Numbered from the stretch's first letter, positions 17,969 to 26,100 are shown. The stretch: 64,000 bases of DNA from VXYL01 sp965243175 (GCA_965243175.1 OZ251532.1:1736001-1800000), one strand, 5' to 3'. Numbers and translations are program-made. The notes: generated by a model from the letters alone, not told the origin.

Positions 17969-19881
17969 CCCAAGAAGGGCAAGACAGCTTCACGATCATA
18001 AACACTGCCATGACAGTGCGATCGATGCGAGATAGTGGCTACAAGTCCACTACCCACGCACTCGCCGAGTTGATTGACAACTCCATTGAAGCAGGAGCCG
18101 TGTCAATCGAGTTGTTCGGCGTGTCTCGGCTAGACGAAGAAAAGAACCGACTTGCTCTCGAAGAGTTGGCTGTTCTCGATGATGGCGTCGGGATGGATGC
18201 CCGCACCCTCAGGAGCGCGTTGCGCTACGGGGTAGGAACTCGCACGGAGAGGCATGGAATCGGGCGCTTTGGCCTCGGGCTACCGAATTCCTCGATGTCG
18301 CAAGCACAAAGAGTCGACGTCTGGTCTTGGCAGTCGGGGGTAACCAACGCCCTCCACACCTACTTGGCAATAGAGGCCGTAGAAGAGGGCGTCGAAGAGA
18401 TCCCACAGCCAACGCCCCGCCCTCTGCCAGACCTCTATCTGCGGAGCAGCCAGCATGACTTCGGCGATTCAGGCACGTTGGTAGTGTGGCGAGAGCTAGA
18501 CCGAGTCGAGTGGCGACGTGTAGCGACTACGTTCAAACACACGGAAGCCTTTCTAGGCCGCGTGTACCGTCGCTTTCTTGGGCAAGAGTCGGACCGCCTA
18601 CATCGGGATGACCCGAGGGCCGATGAGATCGGTCAGAGAAGGCGCATAACTTGCATCCCCATCATCGAGGATGACGAAGGCCCAAGAGTTGAAGAGGATG
18701 GCGTGGTCGAGGTCAGGCCCAACGATCCGCTCTATCTGATGAGCGGGACGAGCTGCCCGGAGGACTTCGGACAAGGTCCAATGTTCAGGGAGCTGGAAGG
18801 AAGTCCCTTTTTCGTCACCGTCAAGATAGGGGGTACCGAGTACAAAATTCGCGTCCGCGCAAGCTACGTACAACCACACGCTCGAGACGCATTGATGGAA
18901 GGCGCTGCATGGCCGGAGCACATGCAGGGTTGGGACTCCGGCAACACGCCGTGGGGAAGACATGCTAGCCAGAACCTCGGTGTTTCCTTGATGCGAGCGC
19001 ACCGCGAGATCCAACTGGATGAATCTTGGACGAGCGGAAACGACGCACGTGAGCGTTGGTGGACTGTCGAGATCGACTTCCCAACTGATCTCGACGAACT
19101 ATTCGGCGTAACGAACAACAAGCAGAACACAATATCGTTCCAGCGGTTGGCGAACTTCGATTGGCGGAGGTACGCGTTGCTGGGCGAGTCACTGCTGGAC
19201 CTTAGGCGTCGGATGGAAGAGGATGGCGACCCGCTGATCCATCTACTTGATCTCAGGAAGCAGATCTTGAACGCCATTAGCATCATGCGCCCTAGGGTGA
19301 GGCAAGCTCGCAAGAAGCGTAAGGGCGACGTCGACGATGAGGACACCAAGGCCGACAAGAAGGCGACGGAGAAGATAAAGCAACGCATAGAAGAAGGCCA
19401 TGCGGGAGAGTCAGATCGCCGCGGTAGGGAAGCCACCGTAGACGAGCGAAAGCGAGAGGAAGTACAAAGCCTTACCGAGAGGCACCACTTCGAGCGCGGT
19501 GACGCGCTACACACGATAGACGAGACGATTAGGGCGGGCAGTGTCGTTCGGTGGATAAAATCCAACCAGAATAGCCCGGCCTTTTTTGACGTGGAGCCGC
19601 TTCCGGGTGTCATTCAGGTCGCGCTCAACTCATCGCATCCGGTGCATGAACACCTCTACGAGGTCATGCATCCCGATGTGGATGACATGGACGACGACGA
19701 AGTTCGAGCACGACTTGCCAAGAGCGCAGCAGCGTTTCGAATACTGCTATACGCATGGGCGCGATATGAGGAAGAGCAGATCGGAAGAAGAGACAAGAAG
19801 AAGGTCCGTGACGCGCGCGTCGAGTGGGGTAAGTACGCTGAGGAGTTCTTTGAGGAAGAGGAGGACGACGGAGATGATTAA
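17965..19881 (+). CDS. GHKL ATPase, MORC/Hsp90-like
   Basis: A 638-residue protein. The N-terminal ATPase has the Bergerat motifs: N box HALAELIDNSIEAGA (about residues 32-46), G1 LDDGVGMDA and G2 GIGRFGLGLPNSS. The middle region continues in a MutL/MORC-like manner (FDWRRYALLGESLLDLRRRM). A charged, probably coiled-coil stretch follows near 445-530, and the protein ends in the acidic EEFFEEEEDDGDD. GHKL ATPases often act as ATP-driven clamps on DNA in defence systems. The start in an ATGA overlap with the helicase gene indicates coupled synthesis. Confidence 0.88.
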   Translation: MTQEGQDSFTIINTAMTVRSMRDSGYKSTTHALAELIDNSIEAGAVSIELFGVSRLDEEKNRLALEELAVLDDGVGMDARTLRSALRYGVGTRTERHGIGRFGLGLPNSSMSQAQRVDVWSWQSGVTNALHTYLAIEAVEEGVEEIPQPTPRPLPDLYLRSSQHDFGDSGTLVVWRELDRVEWRRVATTFKHTEAFLGRVYRRFLGQESDRLHRDDPRADEIGQRRRITCIPIIEDDEGPRVEEDGVVEVRPNDPLYLMSGTSCPEDFGQGPMFRELEGSPFFVTVKIGGTEYKIRVRASYVQPHARDALMEGAAWPEHMQGWDSGNTPWGRHASQNLGVSLMRAHREIQLDESWTSGNDARERWWTVEIDFPTDLDELFGVTNNKQNTISFQRLANFDWRRYALLGESLLDLRRRMEEDGDPLIHLLDLRKQILNAISIMRPRVRQARKKRKGDVDDEDTKADKKATEKIKQRIEEGHAGESDRRGREATVDERKREEVQSLTERHHFERGDALHTIDETIRAGSVVRWIKSNQNSPAFFDVEPLPGVIQVALNSSHPVHEHLYEVMHPDVDDMDDDEVRARLAKSAAAFRILLYAWARYEEEQIGRRDKKKVRDARVEWGKYAEEFFEEEEDDGDD

Positions 19882-19890
19882 TCCGTTTGG

Positions 19891-20814
19891 ATGTGGTGCG
19901 GTAAGTCGGTGGCCATCGTGACAAACGAGACATCGGGTGAGCGAATCCGCAAGCAGTTTGAGCAGGCACGAGAGCGCGTTCTGATTGTCGCCCCATTCAT
20001 CAAGACTGGGGCACTTCGTTCCTTGTTGAGCGCAATTGACGACGACATCGCCGTACGGTGCGTGACGCGATGGCTTCCGCGGGAGATTGCAGCGGGTGTT
20101 TCCGACCTAGGCATATTCGAACTGCTGGAAGGCCGCCAGGGAAGTGAGGTCGTGCTCGTGGACAGACTCCATGCGAAGCTGTACGTCGCCGACAATCGAT
20201 GTCTAGTGGGATCTGCAAACGTCACTTTTGCGGGCCTAGGAGAGTCTCAAGAAGCGAATCTTGAGGTCTTGGTCGAGTCGGACGTGGCCGATCCTGGAGT
20301 GCGGACTGTCTTGGAAGAGGTCGAGTTTGGCGGACGCCCCGCTACACGCTTGACGGTGGATGCTACTCGGCGATTGGTCGAGAGCCTACCTGAACTGCCG
20401 GCGGCCGACGAGTTGGACGCATGGTTCCCCATTAGTCGTCGCCCAGAAATGGCGTATCAACTCTATGAGGACCCACGCAGTGGGGAACGCACCACAGGCG
20501 TCCAATTGCTCGTGAAGGATATAGCAATGGCGAACCTGCCCGCGGGCCTACCGCACGAGACCTTTAGGCGAGAAATCCGCAGCCGGCTCAGCGCCATACC
20601 TATTGCAGCTAGCATCTTGGCGACGACAGAAGACGTCTTGTTGACGCGATCAGACGCCCAACCCTTCCTCTCGACAAAGAAAAGCGATGCGGTCAGCTCT
20701 GAAGACATGTGGGTAGCGTTCGTAAAGCGGATGGCTCACTTTCACTCAGACAGCGTGATGGAGCAGGAGATCACTGAGGTCGCTCTTCGACGAGCACAGG
20801 TGTTGAACCCATGA
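19891..20814 (+). CDS. Phospholipase-D-superfamily protein, likely nuclease
   Basis: A 307-residue protein. The first half is a PLD domain: VLIVAPFIKTGAL, then an HKD-type motif RLHAKLYVADNRCLVGSANV (His-x-Lys, then Gly-Ser-Asn) near residues 90-109. One HKD motif is visible, so it would work as a dimer, as in Nuc and BfiI nucleases. The C-terminal 150 residues are not recognised. It begins 9 bp after the GHKL gene and closes the operon, which suggests it is the DNA-cutting effector. The start is uncertain because no good ribosome binding site precedes the ATG at 19891 or the GTG at 19909. Confidence 0.83.
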   Translation: MWCGKSVAIVTNETSGERIRKQFEQARERVLIVAPFIKTGALRSLLSAIDDDIAVRCVTRWLPREIAAGVSDLGIFELLEGRQGSEVVLVDRLHAKLYVADNRCLVGSANVTFAGLGESQEANLEVLVESDVADPGVRTVLEEVEFGGRPATRLTVDATRRLVESLPELPAADELDAWFPISRRPEMAYQLYEDPRSGERTTGVQLLVKDIAMANLPAGLPHETFRREIRSRLSAIPIAASILATTEDVLLTRSDAQPFLSTKKSDAVSSEDMWVAFVKRMAHFHSDSVMEQEITEVALRRAQVLNP

Positions 20815-20828
20815 ATACTGTTAGGTTC

Positions 20829-21314
20829 CTACAAAGGATGGGCCCGAAGCCACTTTACTAGCCGCTCGAAGTCCCCATATGTTGTATCGGGGCTGTCCGC
20901 CCGTTGGCGCATCACTCTAACAAAATGCTGCACGCCTTCGTCATCCCATATTGAAATCAACACTTGGCATGACAGATGCCTGACGATGCGTCGCGAGTAG
21001 ATACGTGGCAAGCCCGTCACCACCGGCATCGCAAAGCGTTCGATCGCATCTAGCGCGGGACGCAGCACTTCGCGCTGATACTTGCCCCAATACTCCTTGT
21101 CGGTGGCCACCCTCTCCGAATGACCATCTTCCTCCGCGACGAGTGCCTGTACGGCAGGCGACGACATCAGCGCTTCGGCTGCCGAAATCGTCCGCCTGAT
21201 CCTGTCCAGCCACCACGCGAGGACGACGTTGAGTACGCATACGCCGACAGCCACGCAAGCACTTACACCAACGCTTATCGCCCAAGACGGGAGTGTCGTT
21301 AGCCAGTCGAGCAT
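20829..21314 (-). CDS. Single-pass membrane protein, possibly DUF4760-like
   Basis: A 161-residue protein with one N-terminal membrane span (WAISVGVSACVAVGVCVLNV) and a helical cytoplasmic part of about 125 residues. Its tail resembles DUF4760 proteins in style, but this is a weak call. Its ATG shares bases with the TAA of a 41-codon proline-rich gene (TAATG), so the two are translationally coupled. It is convergent with the PLD gene, only 14 bp away. Confidence 0.65.
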   Translation of the reverse strand: MLDWLTTLPSWAISVGVSACVAVGVCVLNVVLAWWLDRIRRTISAAEALMSSPAVQALVAEEDGHSERVATDKEYWGKYQREVLRPALDAIERFAMPVVTGLPRIYSRRIVRHLSCQVLISIWDDEGVQHFVRVMRQRADSPDTTYGDFERLVKWLRAHPL

Positions 21315-21439
21315 TAGTTCTTCTTTGGCGGTGGTGGCGGCGGTGGTGGCGGTGGCACGGGCGGCGACTTGGGCGGTGGTTGGTTGACTCGCGGACCCTT
21401 AGGCGGCGCTTGTTTGTCGGTTCGAAACGGTACGGTCAT
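21314..21439 (-). CDS. 41-residue proline-rich small protein
   Basis: A short frame reading MTVPFRTDKQAPPKGPRVNQ and then PPPKSPPV, ten prolines, and KKN. A GAGG lies about 9 bases before the ATG, and the TAA overlaps the ATG of the membrane protein gene (TAATG), which supports real translation. There is no membrane span. The poly-proline run ending in lysines could bind an SH3-like or EVH1-like partner, or a membrane surface; ribosome stalling relieved by EF-P is also expected at such a run. Its function is unknown. Confidence 0.55.
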   Translation of the reverse strand: MTVPFRTDKQAPPKGPRVNQPPPKSPPVPPPPPPPPPPKKN

Positions 21440-21645
21440 GGCGATGGACCTCGTAGTTCAAATGGCGTCAGCCCCGCGTTGGCGTTCCGCAGGAGCTTTC
21501 ATGGGGTCATTATACACGCCTAGCGGCCTTCAACACCCTTCGATTCTGCTATGCTGATGCGACGACTTCAACTTGGGTCGCTCAAGCCCGCGGTGCCTCT
21601 AGATCTCTCTTGGCGAAGACGACTGACCGATGGAGTTGAACATCC

Positions 21646-22317
21646 ATGGCGCAACTTAGTTTCGACTTGGACTGGCTGGACGCGGAAGGCATCGCCGGTC
21701 CGGAACTCGCAGCGACTTGGGCGAGGCTGCGCATCCAAGCGGGTTCGTCCACGGTGACGCTTGCGCTCGATGAGCGCACCGGCACCGTTCGGGAGCATCT
21801 TTACGTATCGCTGTACCCGATGGCCGAGTGGCTGGCGACGAACTGGTGGTTCCTTACGTCCGAGATGGAGAGCCCGAGCAAGCACGACGATGCGGACTTT
21901 CGGCGCCGTCACTCGCTCGCGGCCAATCGGGAAGGCTATGCCTACCCAGACCTCCATGTCTTTCCGCTAGGCAGCCTAACGCGCTTGGTCTGGCACAGCG
22001 GGAGTGTCCGGCGGGCCAAGACGCGGCTCTTGGATGCAGGCGAGCTCTTGATAGACAGTGCCGAGTTTCGGGAGGTCTGCGGAGGCTTCTTGGACAGGGT
22101 GATCGCGCGTCTGGTCTGCTTGGGAGTCGAGGACACGCTCTTGCAGGAGGAGTGGGACGCTGTTCGATCTGCGGACGCTGACGAGGCGGAGTTTTGTCGT
22201 GTCGCGGCGGGATTGGGTTGGGATCCCTACGCGATTGACGACGCCAAGCGCGAACAGGTGCTCATGCTTGCGGACAGGGGCGACAAAGCACACCCGCGGA
22301 CGCCATCCCCGCACTAA
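21646..22317 (+). CDS. Hypothetical protein, 223 residues
   Basis: Soluble protein opening MAQLSFDLDWLDAEGIAGPE, with a tryptophan-rich stretch VSLYPMAEWLATNWWFLTSE near residue 55. That stretch resembles the N-terminal part of some longer proteins that carry an ImmA/IrrE-type metallopeptidase, but no HEXXH is present here and the C-terminus ends abruptly. It may be a truncated relative. GGAG lies about 10 bases before the ATG. The location in an accessory region fits a defence or regulation role, which remains a guess. Confidence 0.6.
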   Translation: MAQLSFDLDWLDAEGIAGPELAATWARLRIQAGSSTVTLALDERTGTVREHLYVSLYPMAEWLATNWWFLTSEMESPSKHDDADFRRRHSLAANREGYAYPDLHVFPLGSLTRLVWHSGSVRRAKTRLLDAGELLIDSAEFREVCGGFLDRVIARLVCLGVEDTLLQEEWDAVRSADADEAEFCRVAAGLGWDPYAIDDAKREQVLMLADRGDKAHPRTPSPH

Positions 22318-22384
22318 ACGCAGACCGCACGTTGGCGGTTCTCCATCCGGCTCGGAGGCGAATCGCCGCTGCGTTTCAGATGCG

Positions 22385-22918
22385 TCAGTAGAGACCAAAT
22401 CGACATCGGATCTGATCACGGAGCTTTCTAGCGTCTGACGCCATGTTCCCAGGGTCTCTTTCTGCGTATTCTCCAAAGAGCATCTTGAGTTCCCCTTCCA
22501 GTGCATCAGCCAGATCTTCCCGGGAGTCCGCCGAGAGGAGTACGCCGAAGGGGCCCTGCAGATCGTAGAAGAAGTCTGATCGGTGAAACGCCACGTCGAA
22601 GCGCAGGGGCGGAGTCGCCACATGGCGAACGTCGCGGTATACGACCTCCTCAACTTCCATTGGGCTCTCGTCCACTTCGGCCACTTCATCGACGTCGGCT
22701 ATCGAGACAGCTTCTCCTGCGTCGTCGTAGCGGATGTTGCCGCGCACTTGGATTAGCCCCCCAAGATGACGCAGCAGTGCGGCCTCCACCGCTGCCACAT
22801 AGGTCGCTCCCAAGATACGTCTGTCTCTGTACTCCAACTCGACGGATTGCGTGGCACGTTCCATCCGAACCAGCTCCACCACCACACGTTCACGCTCTAC
22901 GGGATCGGGAGTCGCCAC
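22385..22918 (-). CDS. Hypothetical protein downstream of a HicB-like gene
   Basis: A 177-residue soluble protein read from the GTG at 22918, which lies directly after the HicB-like stop (TGAGGTG). GGGGAG inside the upstream gene can serve as ribosome binding site. The sequence is acidic in the middle (DVDEVAEVDESPMEVEEVVY) and ends RDQIRCRFGLY. No known fold or HicA-type toxin signature is visible. Its position is where a HicA toxin would often be, so it may be an unrelated partner. Confidence 0.6.
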   Translation of the reverse strand: MATPDPVERERVVVELVRMERATQSVELEYRDRRILGATYVAAVEAALLRHLGGLIQVRGNIRYDDAGEAVSIADVDEVAEVDESPMEVEEVVYRDVRHVATPPLRFDVAFHRSDFFYDLQGPFGVLLSADSREDLADALEGELKMLFGEYAERDPGNMASDARKLRDQIRCRFGLY

Positions 22919-22919
22919 C

Positions 22920-23144
22920 TCAGTCTCCCCGCTCCGTCGTCTCGAAGCTGATCGCCAACCGCGGGTTCGGCGCCAGTCCCAGAGCGGCCGGATCCTCCCC
23001 ATCCATGAACAACCCCACCGCTTCGCGGAGGTTGCGCAGCGTTTCCTCCAACGACTCGCCCTGGGTGGTCACGCCTATCTCGAGGCACTCGGCCACGTAG
23101 GCGCCCTCGCTCTCGGAAATCACGGTGTGGATGATCTGCGCCAT
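22920..23144 (-). CDS. HicB-family antitoxin-like protein
   Basis: A 74-residue protein with the partial RNase H-like HicB fold: IIHTVISESEGAYVAECLEI, then GVTTQGESLEETLRNLREAV. This is the standard HicB core. It lacks the C-terminal DNA-binding domain of full antitoxins, and no HicA (double-stranded RNA-binding) gene is adjacent. It lies 15 bp after the DUF3299 gene on the same strand. Orphan HicB-like proteins are common and may no longer be antitoxins. Confidence 0.8.
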   Translation of the reverse strand: MAQIIHTVISESEGAYVAECLEIGVTTQGESLEETLRNLREAVGLFMDGEDPAALGLAPNPRLAISFETTERGD

Positions 23145-23159
23145 TGCGTCCAAGGGCGC

Positions 23160-23678
23160 TCAGTAGTCGTACGGTTCCACTACCTGGCCGGTCAAGGTGT
23201 AGCCGGCGTCGGCTAGGAGGCTGGAGTAGGTCTCCACGTGGATGCGGCCGGTGACCCAGACTGGGGCGTACATGGATTCCAACTCCACCGGCTCGGCGAA
23301 GGAGACGTGGACGATCTGGTTCGATGGCGGGGGTGGTTGGTGAATGCAGGCGCCGAAGTAGGGCACCAGCAGGAAGTTCGATACCTTGCCTTCGTGGATG
23401 TCCAGCGGCACCACGAAGCCTGGCAAGCGCACGAGCGCGCCGTCGAGGCTGTCGACGGTTGGCGCTGGTGCGGCGGAGAAGCCGTCGAAGGGCAGCGCCG
23501 CCGAGTGGTCGATGATCGGCGGCGCCACGACGTGGCCTGGCGGCATCAGGTCGTCCCACTCCAAGGTGCGCACGGCGTCGCTCTGCTGGGCGAGGCTGGC
23601 CGTGCCAGCGAGGGCGCAGACGAGGAGCACGGCCAAACACCGCCGGAGCGCGTTACGCTTCTTCACTGCCACTGCCAC
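23160..23678 (-). CDS. DUF3299 periplasmic protein
   Basis: A 172-residue exported protein with a signal peptide (KKRNALRRCLAVLLVCALAG, cleavage near LAQ). The DUF3299 core is VPYFGACIHQPPPPSNQIVH near residues 106-125, preceded by VRLPGFVVPLD. In many Gammaproteobacteria DUF3299 genes sit in zinc-responsive operons with a LolD/MacB-like ABC transporter (zrg-type); here a similar transporter lies about 14 kb away. Three in-frame GTG codons (23678 onward) precede the KKRN segment, so the exact start is unsure. Confidence 0.82.
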   Translation of the reverse strand: MAVAVKKRNALRRCLAVLLVCALAGTASLAQQSDAVRTLEWDDLMPPGHVVAPPIIDHSAALPFDGFSAAPAPTVDSLDGALVRLPGFVVPLDIHEGKVSNFLLVPYFGACIHQPPPPSNQIVHVSFAEPVELESMYAPVWVTGRIHVETYSSLLADAGYTLTGQVVEPYDY

Positions 23679-23867
23679 TGCCCTATGCGACTGTCACGGC
23701 GACTATACACCTTGCGGCGCAGCCCGTGGGATGCGCGCGCCATATTCGGATCGGGCGCGCCCCGTCCCGGCGCCGCTGTTGCCGGACGCCCGCTGCGATG
23801 GGGTCTTCAAGGCGCAAGACCGCTCCCATGGCCCGCTCTCTGAGCCCAGTCGAAGTTTGGTAGTGGC

Positions 23868-24215
23868 TCACGTCCAGCCTTGCAATTGAACCGACTTTTT
23901 GACACCCGACCTCCAACTGCGAAGGATCGTCGCGCATGCTAAGGGGAGCATGGCGGCAACGATAAGCAAGTGAGCATTTAGGTGTCCCGCAACATCATCC
24001 TCACGTGCCGCATCCCGTGCAGAAATCAGGACGAAGCTCAAGTGCCCCCAAGCGGACAAGAGCAGGAGGCATGTCCCGAAGGTCATCAACAATCTCATCA
24101 CGGTACCCCACATTTCGGGCTCGCGCAAATTCGATGCAATAAACGACGCCAACGTCGCTGCGAGAGCCAGTGCCGCATATAAGTGCATTGGTACTTCAGC
24201 GAACTGAGCCTCCAT
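23868..24215 (-). CDS. Three-span membrane protein, partner of the PLD-like protein
   Basis: A 115-residue protein with three hydrophobic spans (MHLYAALALAATLASFIA, LLMTFGTCLLLLSAWGHLSF, LLIVAAMLPLACATIL). Its ATG shares a base with the TAA of the upstream gene (TAATG), so synthesis is coupled. No known family is recognised. The pairing with a membrane PLD-like protein suggests a membrane complex. Confidence 0.65.
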   Translation of the reverse strand: MEAQFAEVPMHLYAALALAATLASFIASNLREPEMWGTVMRLLMTFGTCLLLLSAWGHLSFVLISARDAAREDDVAGHLNAHLLIVAAMLPLACATILRSWRSGVKKSVQLQGWT

Positions 24216-24793
24216 TACCAAATCCTAACGCTTGATGCGTGCTCTTTGTACGGCTCCAGCAAAACATCCATGACATGCAATCTCCCCACTCTAGGAACTC
24301 TAGTGCAGTCGATCACCCTGTATCGCCTCTCTTGGGAAGAGAGTTCGTGACGAGAGATATGCGCCTTGACGCCTCCATCAATTATCTTGTAATGGACGTC
24401 GTTCTTGGGACGGCTTCCGTTGCCGGTGACTATCCGAACGCGCTCGTGGTCCTTGAACGCCTCTGCGAACGGCATGTTGTCGTCGTAATTGAAGTGGCAC
24501 GAGAGTGTAAACTTTGGATTCTCGGACAGTTTTTGACGCACGGCATCAATGACCTCGCCGTTCTGGTAGATGGAGCCGTCCGCCATCTCGTTGCCATCGT
24601 CGTGTACGACCATGCTCTCTTTGGCGTCCCGCAGGAGTGTTAGGAAATGCTCCACTGCCGTCTCGTCGGAGTTCCGATCCATCATCGTCGTCACCCACAG
24701 AAAGGCCCAGCCCCGGTAGAGGGTCACGATGGCCGTGATCGCGCATGCGCCGACAAAGATGTTGACTACCCACCAGATGACGTCGTTGTGCAT
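24215..24793 (-). CDS. Membrane-anchored PLD-like domain protein
   Basis: A 192-residue protein with one N-terminal span (VIWWVVNIFVGACAITAIVT) followed by a PLD-like half domain. The domain shows SIYQNGEVIDAVRQKLSENP, then the HKD-like VHYKIIDGG (His-x-Lys-x3-Asp) near residue 141. The conserved downstream Gly-Ser-x-Asn is not obvious, so catalysis is uncertain. The ATG at 24793 is preferred to an upstream TTG. The neighbouring 3-TM gene overlaps by one base. It could act on phospholipids or on nucleic acid at the membrane; both are inference. Confidence 0.68.
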   Translation of the reverse strand: MHNDVIWWVVNIFVGACAITAIVTLYRGWAFLWVTTMMDRNSDETAVEHFLTLLRDAKESMVVHDDGNEMADGSIYQNGEVIDAVRQKLSENPKFTLSCHFNYDDNMPFAEAFKDHERVRIVTGNGSRPKNDVHYKIIDGGVKAHISRHELSSQERRYRVIDCTRVPRVGRLHVMDVLLEPYKEHASSVRIW

Positions 24794-25592
24794 TGACCCG
24801 GTTCCCGTTTCGTTGAAGTCAAGGCTCTGGTGCAACGGGACTCATGGACGCACGGCAGGGCTGCGCCACGCATGCTGCTGCCACGTCAGACGATGTCGCC
24901 ATTTCTGGCGCTCGACAGCATCGGTTGTACACGGGACGAATGGCGAGGACACGCAAGACCGCGCCGGCGCACACGGTGTCGCCAGGCGCCCTGACGATGA
25001 ACGCAGCTTGTCTCATGGCCGTCCTTGGCGCTCAGTACGCGAAGTCGGCGCGGCGGTCGCCCGCGGACGCGCCGATCTGGTGGTTCCCCTCCCTGATCGC
25101 AGTTCGATCCTTGATCCCAGCCCCGGTTACCATGCTCCCTCCAGTGCCCGTAGGCGTTACCTGTCGTGTCAGTGCCATGCACTATAGTACACCCTTAAAC
25201 AGGGACGGTACGGCACTATTGGCAAATCCTTGACCACCCAGAAGATGCGCGACCACGACATGCTTGCGGCTACGGTAAAGCGTGATCTCCCGACGCCGTA
25301 CATGAATCTCAAACGAAGTGAGCGTTTACTTCAACACGGGGAGTGCGTTTTTCCTTAAGCGAATCGTGGCCAACCGCTAGTCGCATCGCGCCTGCCCGAG
25401 CGGGGGCCGAGCGGCACTTTGGGGAGCGTCGAGGCGAGGCGCGCTCAAGCGTCCGCGGAAGGCAGCGGCGAGGACGGCACGGCACGGCCAGAGCGCAAGG
25501 CCGCTTGGTCCTCAAGCAAGGATCGTGCCAGTATTCCAGCTGAGGCCCACACCGCCCGGGCCGAAACTCGCGCTTTTCGGTCGAAATTGTCG
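24794..25592. other. Long stretch without a convincing gene
   Basis: About 800 bp between the PLD-like gene and the RiPP precursor promoter. Open frames on both strands here lack ribosome binding sites and read as low-quality sequence. No tRNA, repeat array or clear hairpin terminator was recognised. It separates two accessory modules and may be a scar of past rearrangement. Confidence 0.5.
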
Positions 25593-25622
25593 TTGACAGC
25601 GCCCAGAGGGGTAAGGTACGTT
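25593..25622 (+). promoter_or_regulatory. Candidate promoter for the RiPP precursor genes
   Basis: Perfect TTGACA at 25593-25598, an 18-base spacer, then TACGTT at 25617-25622 (3 of 6 matches to TATAAT). The first precursor ATG is at 25645, with CGGAGGGGGA just before it, so the leader would be short. Confidence 0.42.
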
Positions 25623-25644
25623 GCGTCAAACGGAGGGGGACCGT

Positions 25645-26004
25645 ATGACAACCAGCGCGCTCAGCACGAAGACCCACGAGGAGCTGCGAGCCGAGCTCAT
25701 CGAGAAGGCCACCGAGGACGAGCAGTTCAGAGCGCACCTGATCGCCGAGCCGAAGGCTGCGATCCAAGAGGTCCTCGGCATCGAACTCCCGGAGTCGATG
25801 TCGGTCACGGTTCACGAGGACAGCCCCACCAGCGCGCATCTGGTGCTGCCGCCGCAAGCCAGGCTGACGGACGAAGACTTGGCCCAGGTCGCCGCCGGCC
25901 ACTTCTCGACGTTTTCGATCTACAAGATAAAGATCACGGGACGGGCCGGCCACGCCCATCCGCACACCAGCGGCGGGGATGCGTGGGCTGGGAAGCGCGG
26001 CTGA
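25645..26004 (+). CDS. RiPP precursor peptide 1, NHLP leader family
   Basis: A 119-residue precursor. The leader resembles nitrile hydratase alpha subunit (NHLP, TIGR03793): THEELRAELIEKATEDEQFR, IQEVLGIELPESMSV, then LVLPPQARLTDEDLAQVAAG. Cleavage is expected after AAG near residue 84, releasing a core that begins HFSTFSIYKIKITGRAGHAH and ends in DAWAGKRG. There is no cysteine anywhere, which excludes lanthionine, sactipeptide and Cys-azole chemistry. GGAGGGGGA precedes the ATG. The NHLM exporter genes 4 kb downstream are the expected processing partner. Confidence 0.93.
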   Translation: MTTSALSTKTHEELRAELIEKATEDEQFRAHLIAEPKAAIQEVLGIELPESMSVTVHEDSPTSAHLVLPPQARLTDEDLAQVAAGHFSTFSIYKIKITGRAGHAHPHTSGGDAWAGKRG

Positions 26005-26064
26005 TGCGGCGTTTGGCGTCGCGACGGCGCCTGATCATCGACAACGCCTGGCGGCAGCGGGGCG

Positions 26065-26100
26065 GATGCGTGGGCGGGGCGGCGGCCCGGCTAGTGGACG
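26065..26100 (+). repeat. Extra copy of a precursor 3'-end module
   Basis: The segment gatgcgtgggcggggcggcg and following bases up to 26100 resemble the end of precursor 1 (25979-26004) and a third copy at 26631-26663. The third copy shares the continuation gg(c/t)tagtgga(c/t)g. This looks like leftover sequence from duplication of precursor genes. Confidence 0.5.

Noticed and set aside
24844..25233. 130-codon open frame in the 24.8-25.6 kb gap
   Set aside because: No binding site, no motif, and a composition unlike its neighbours; treated as non-coding.
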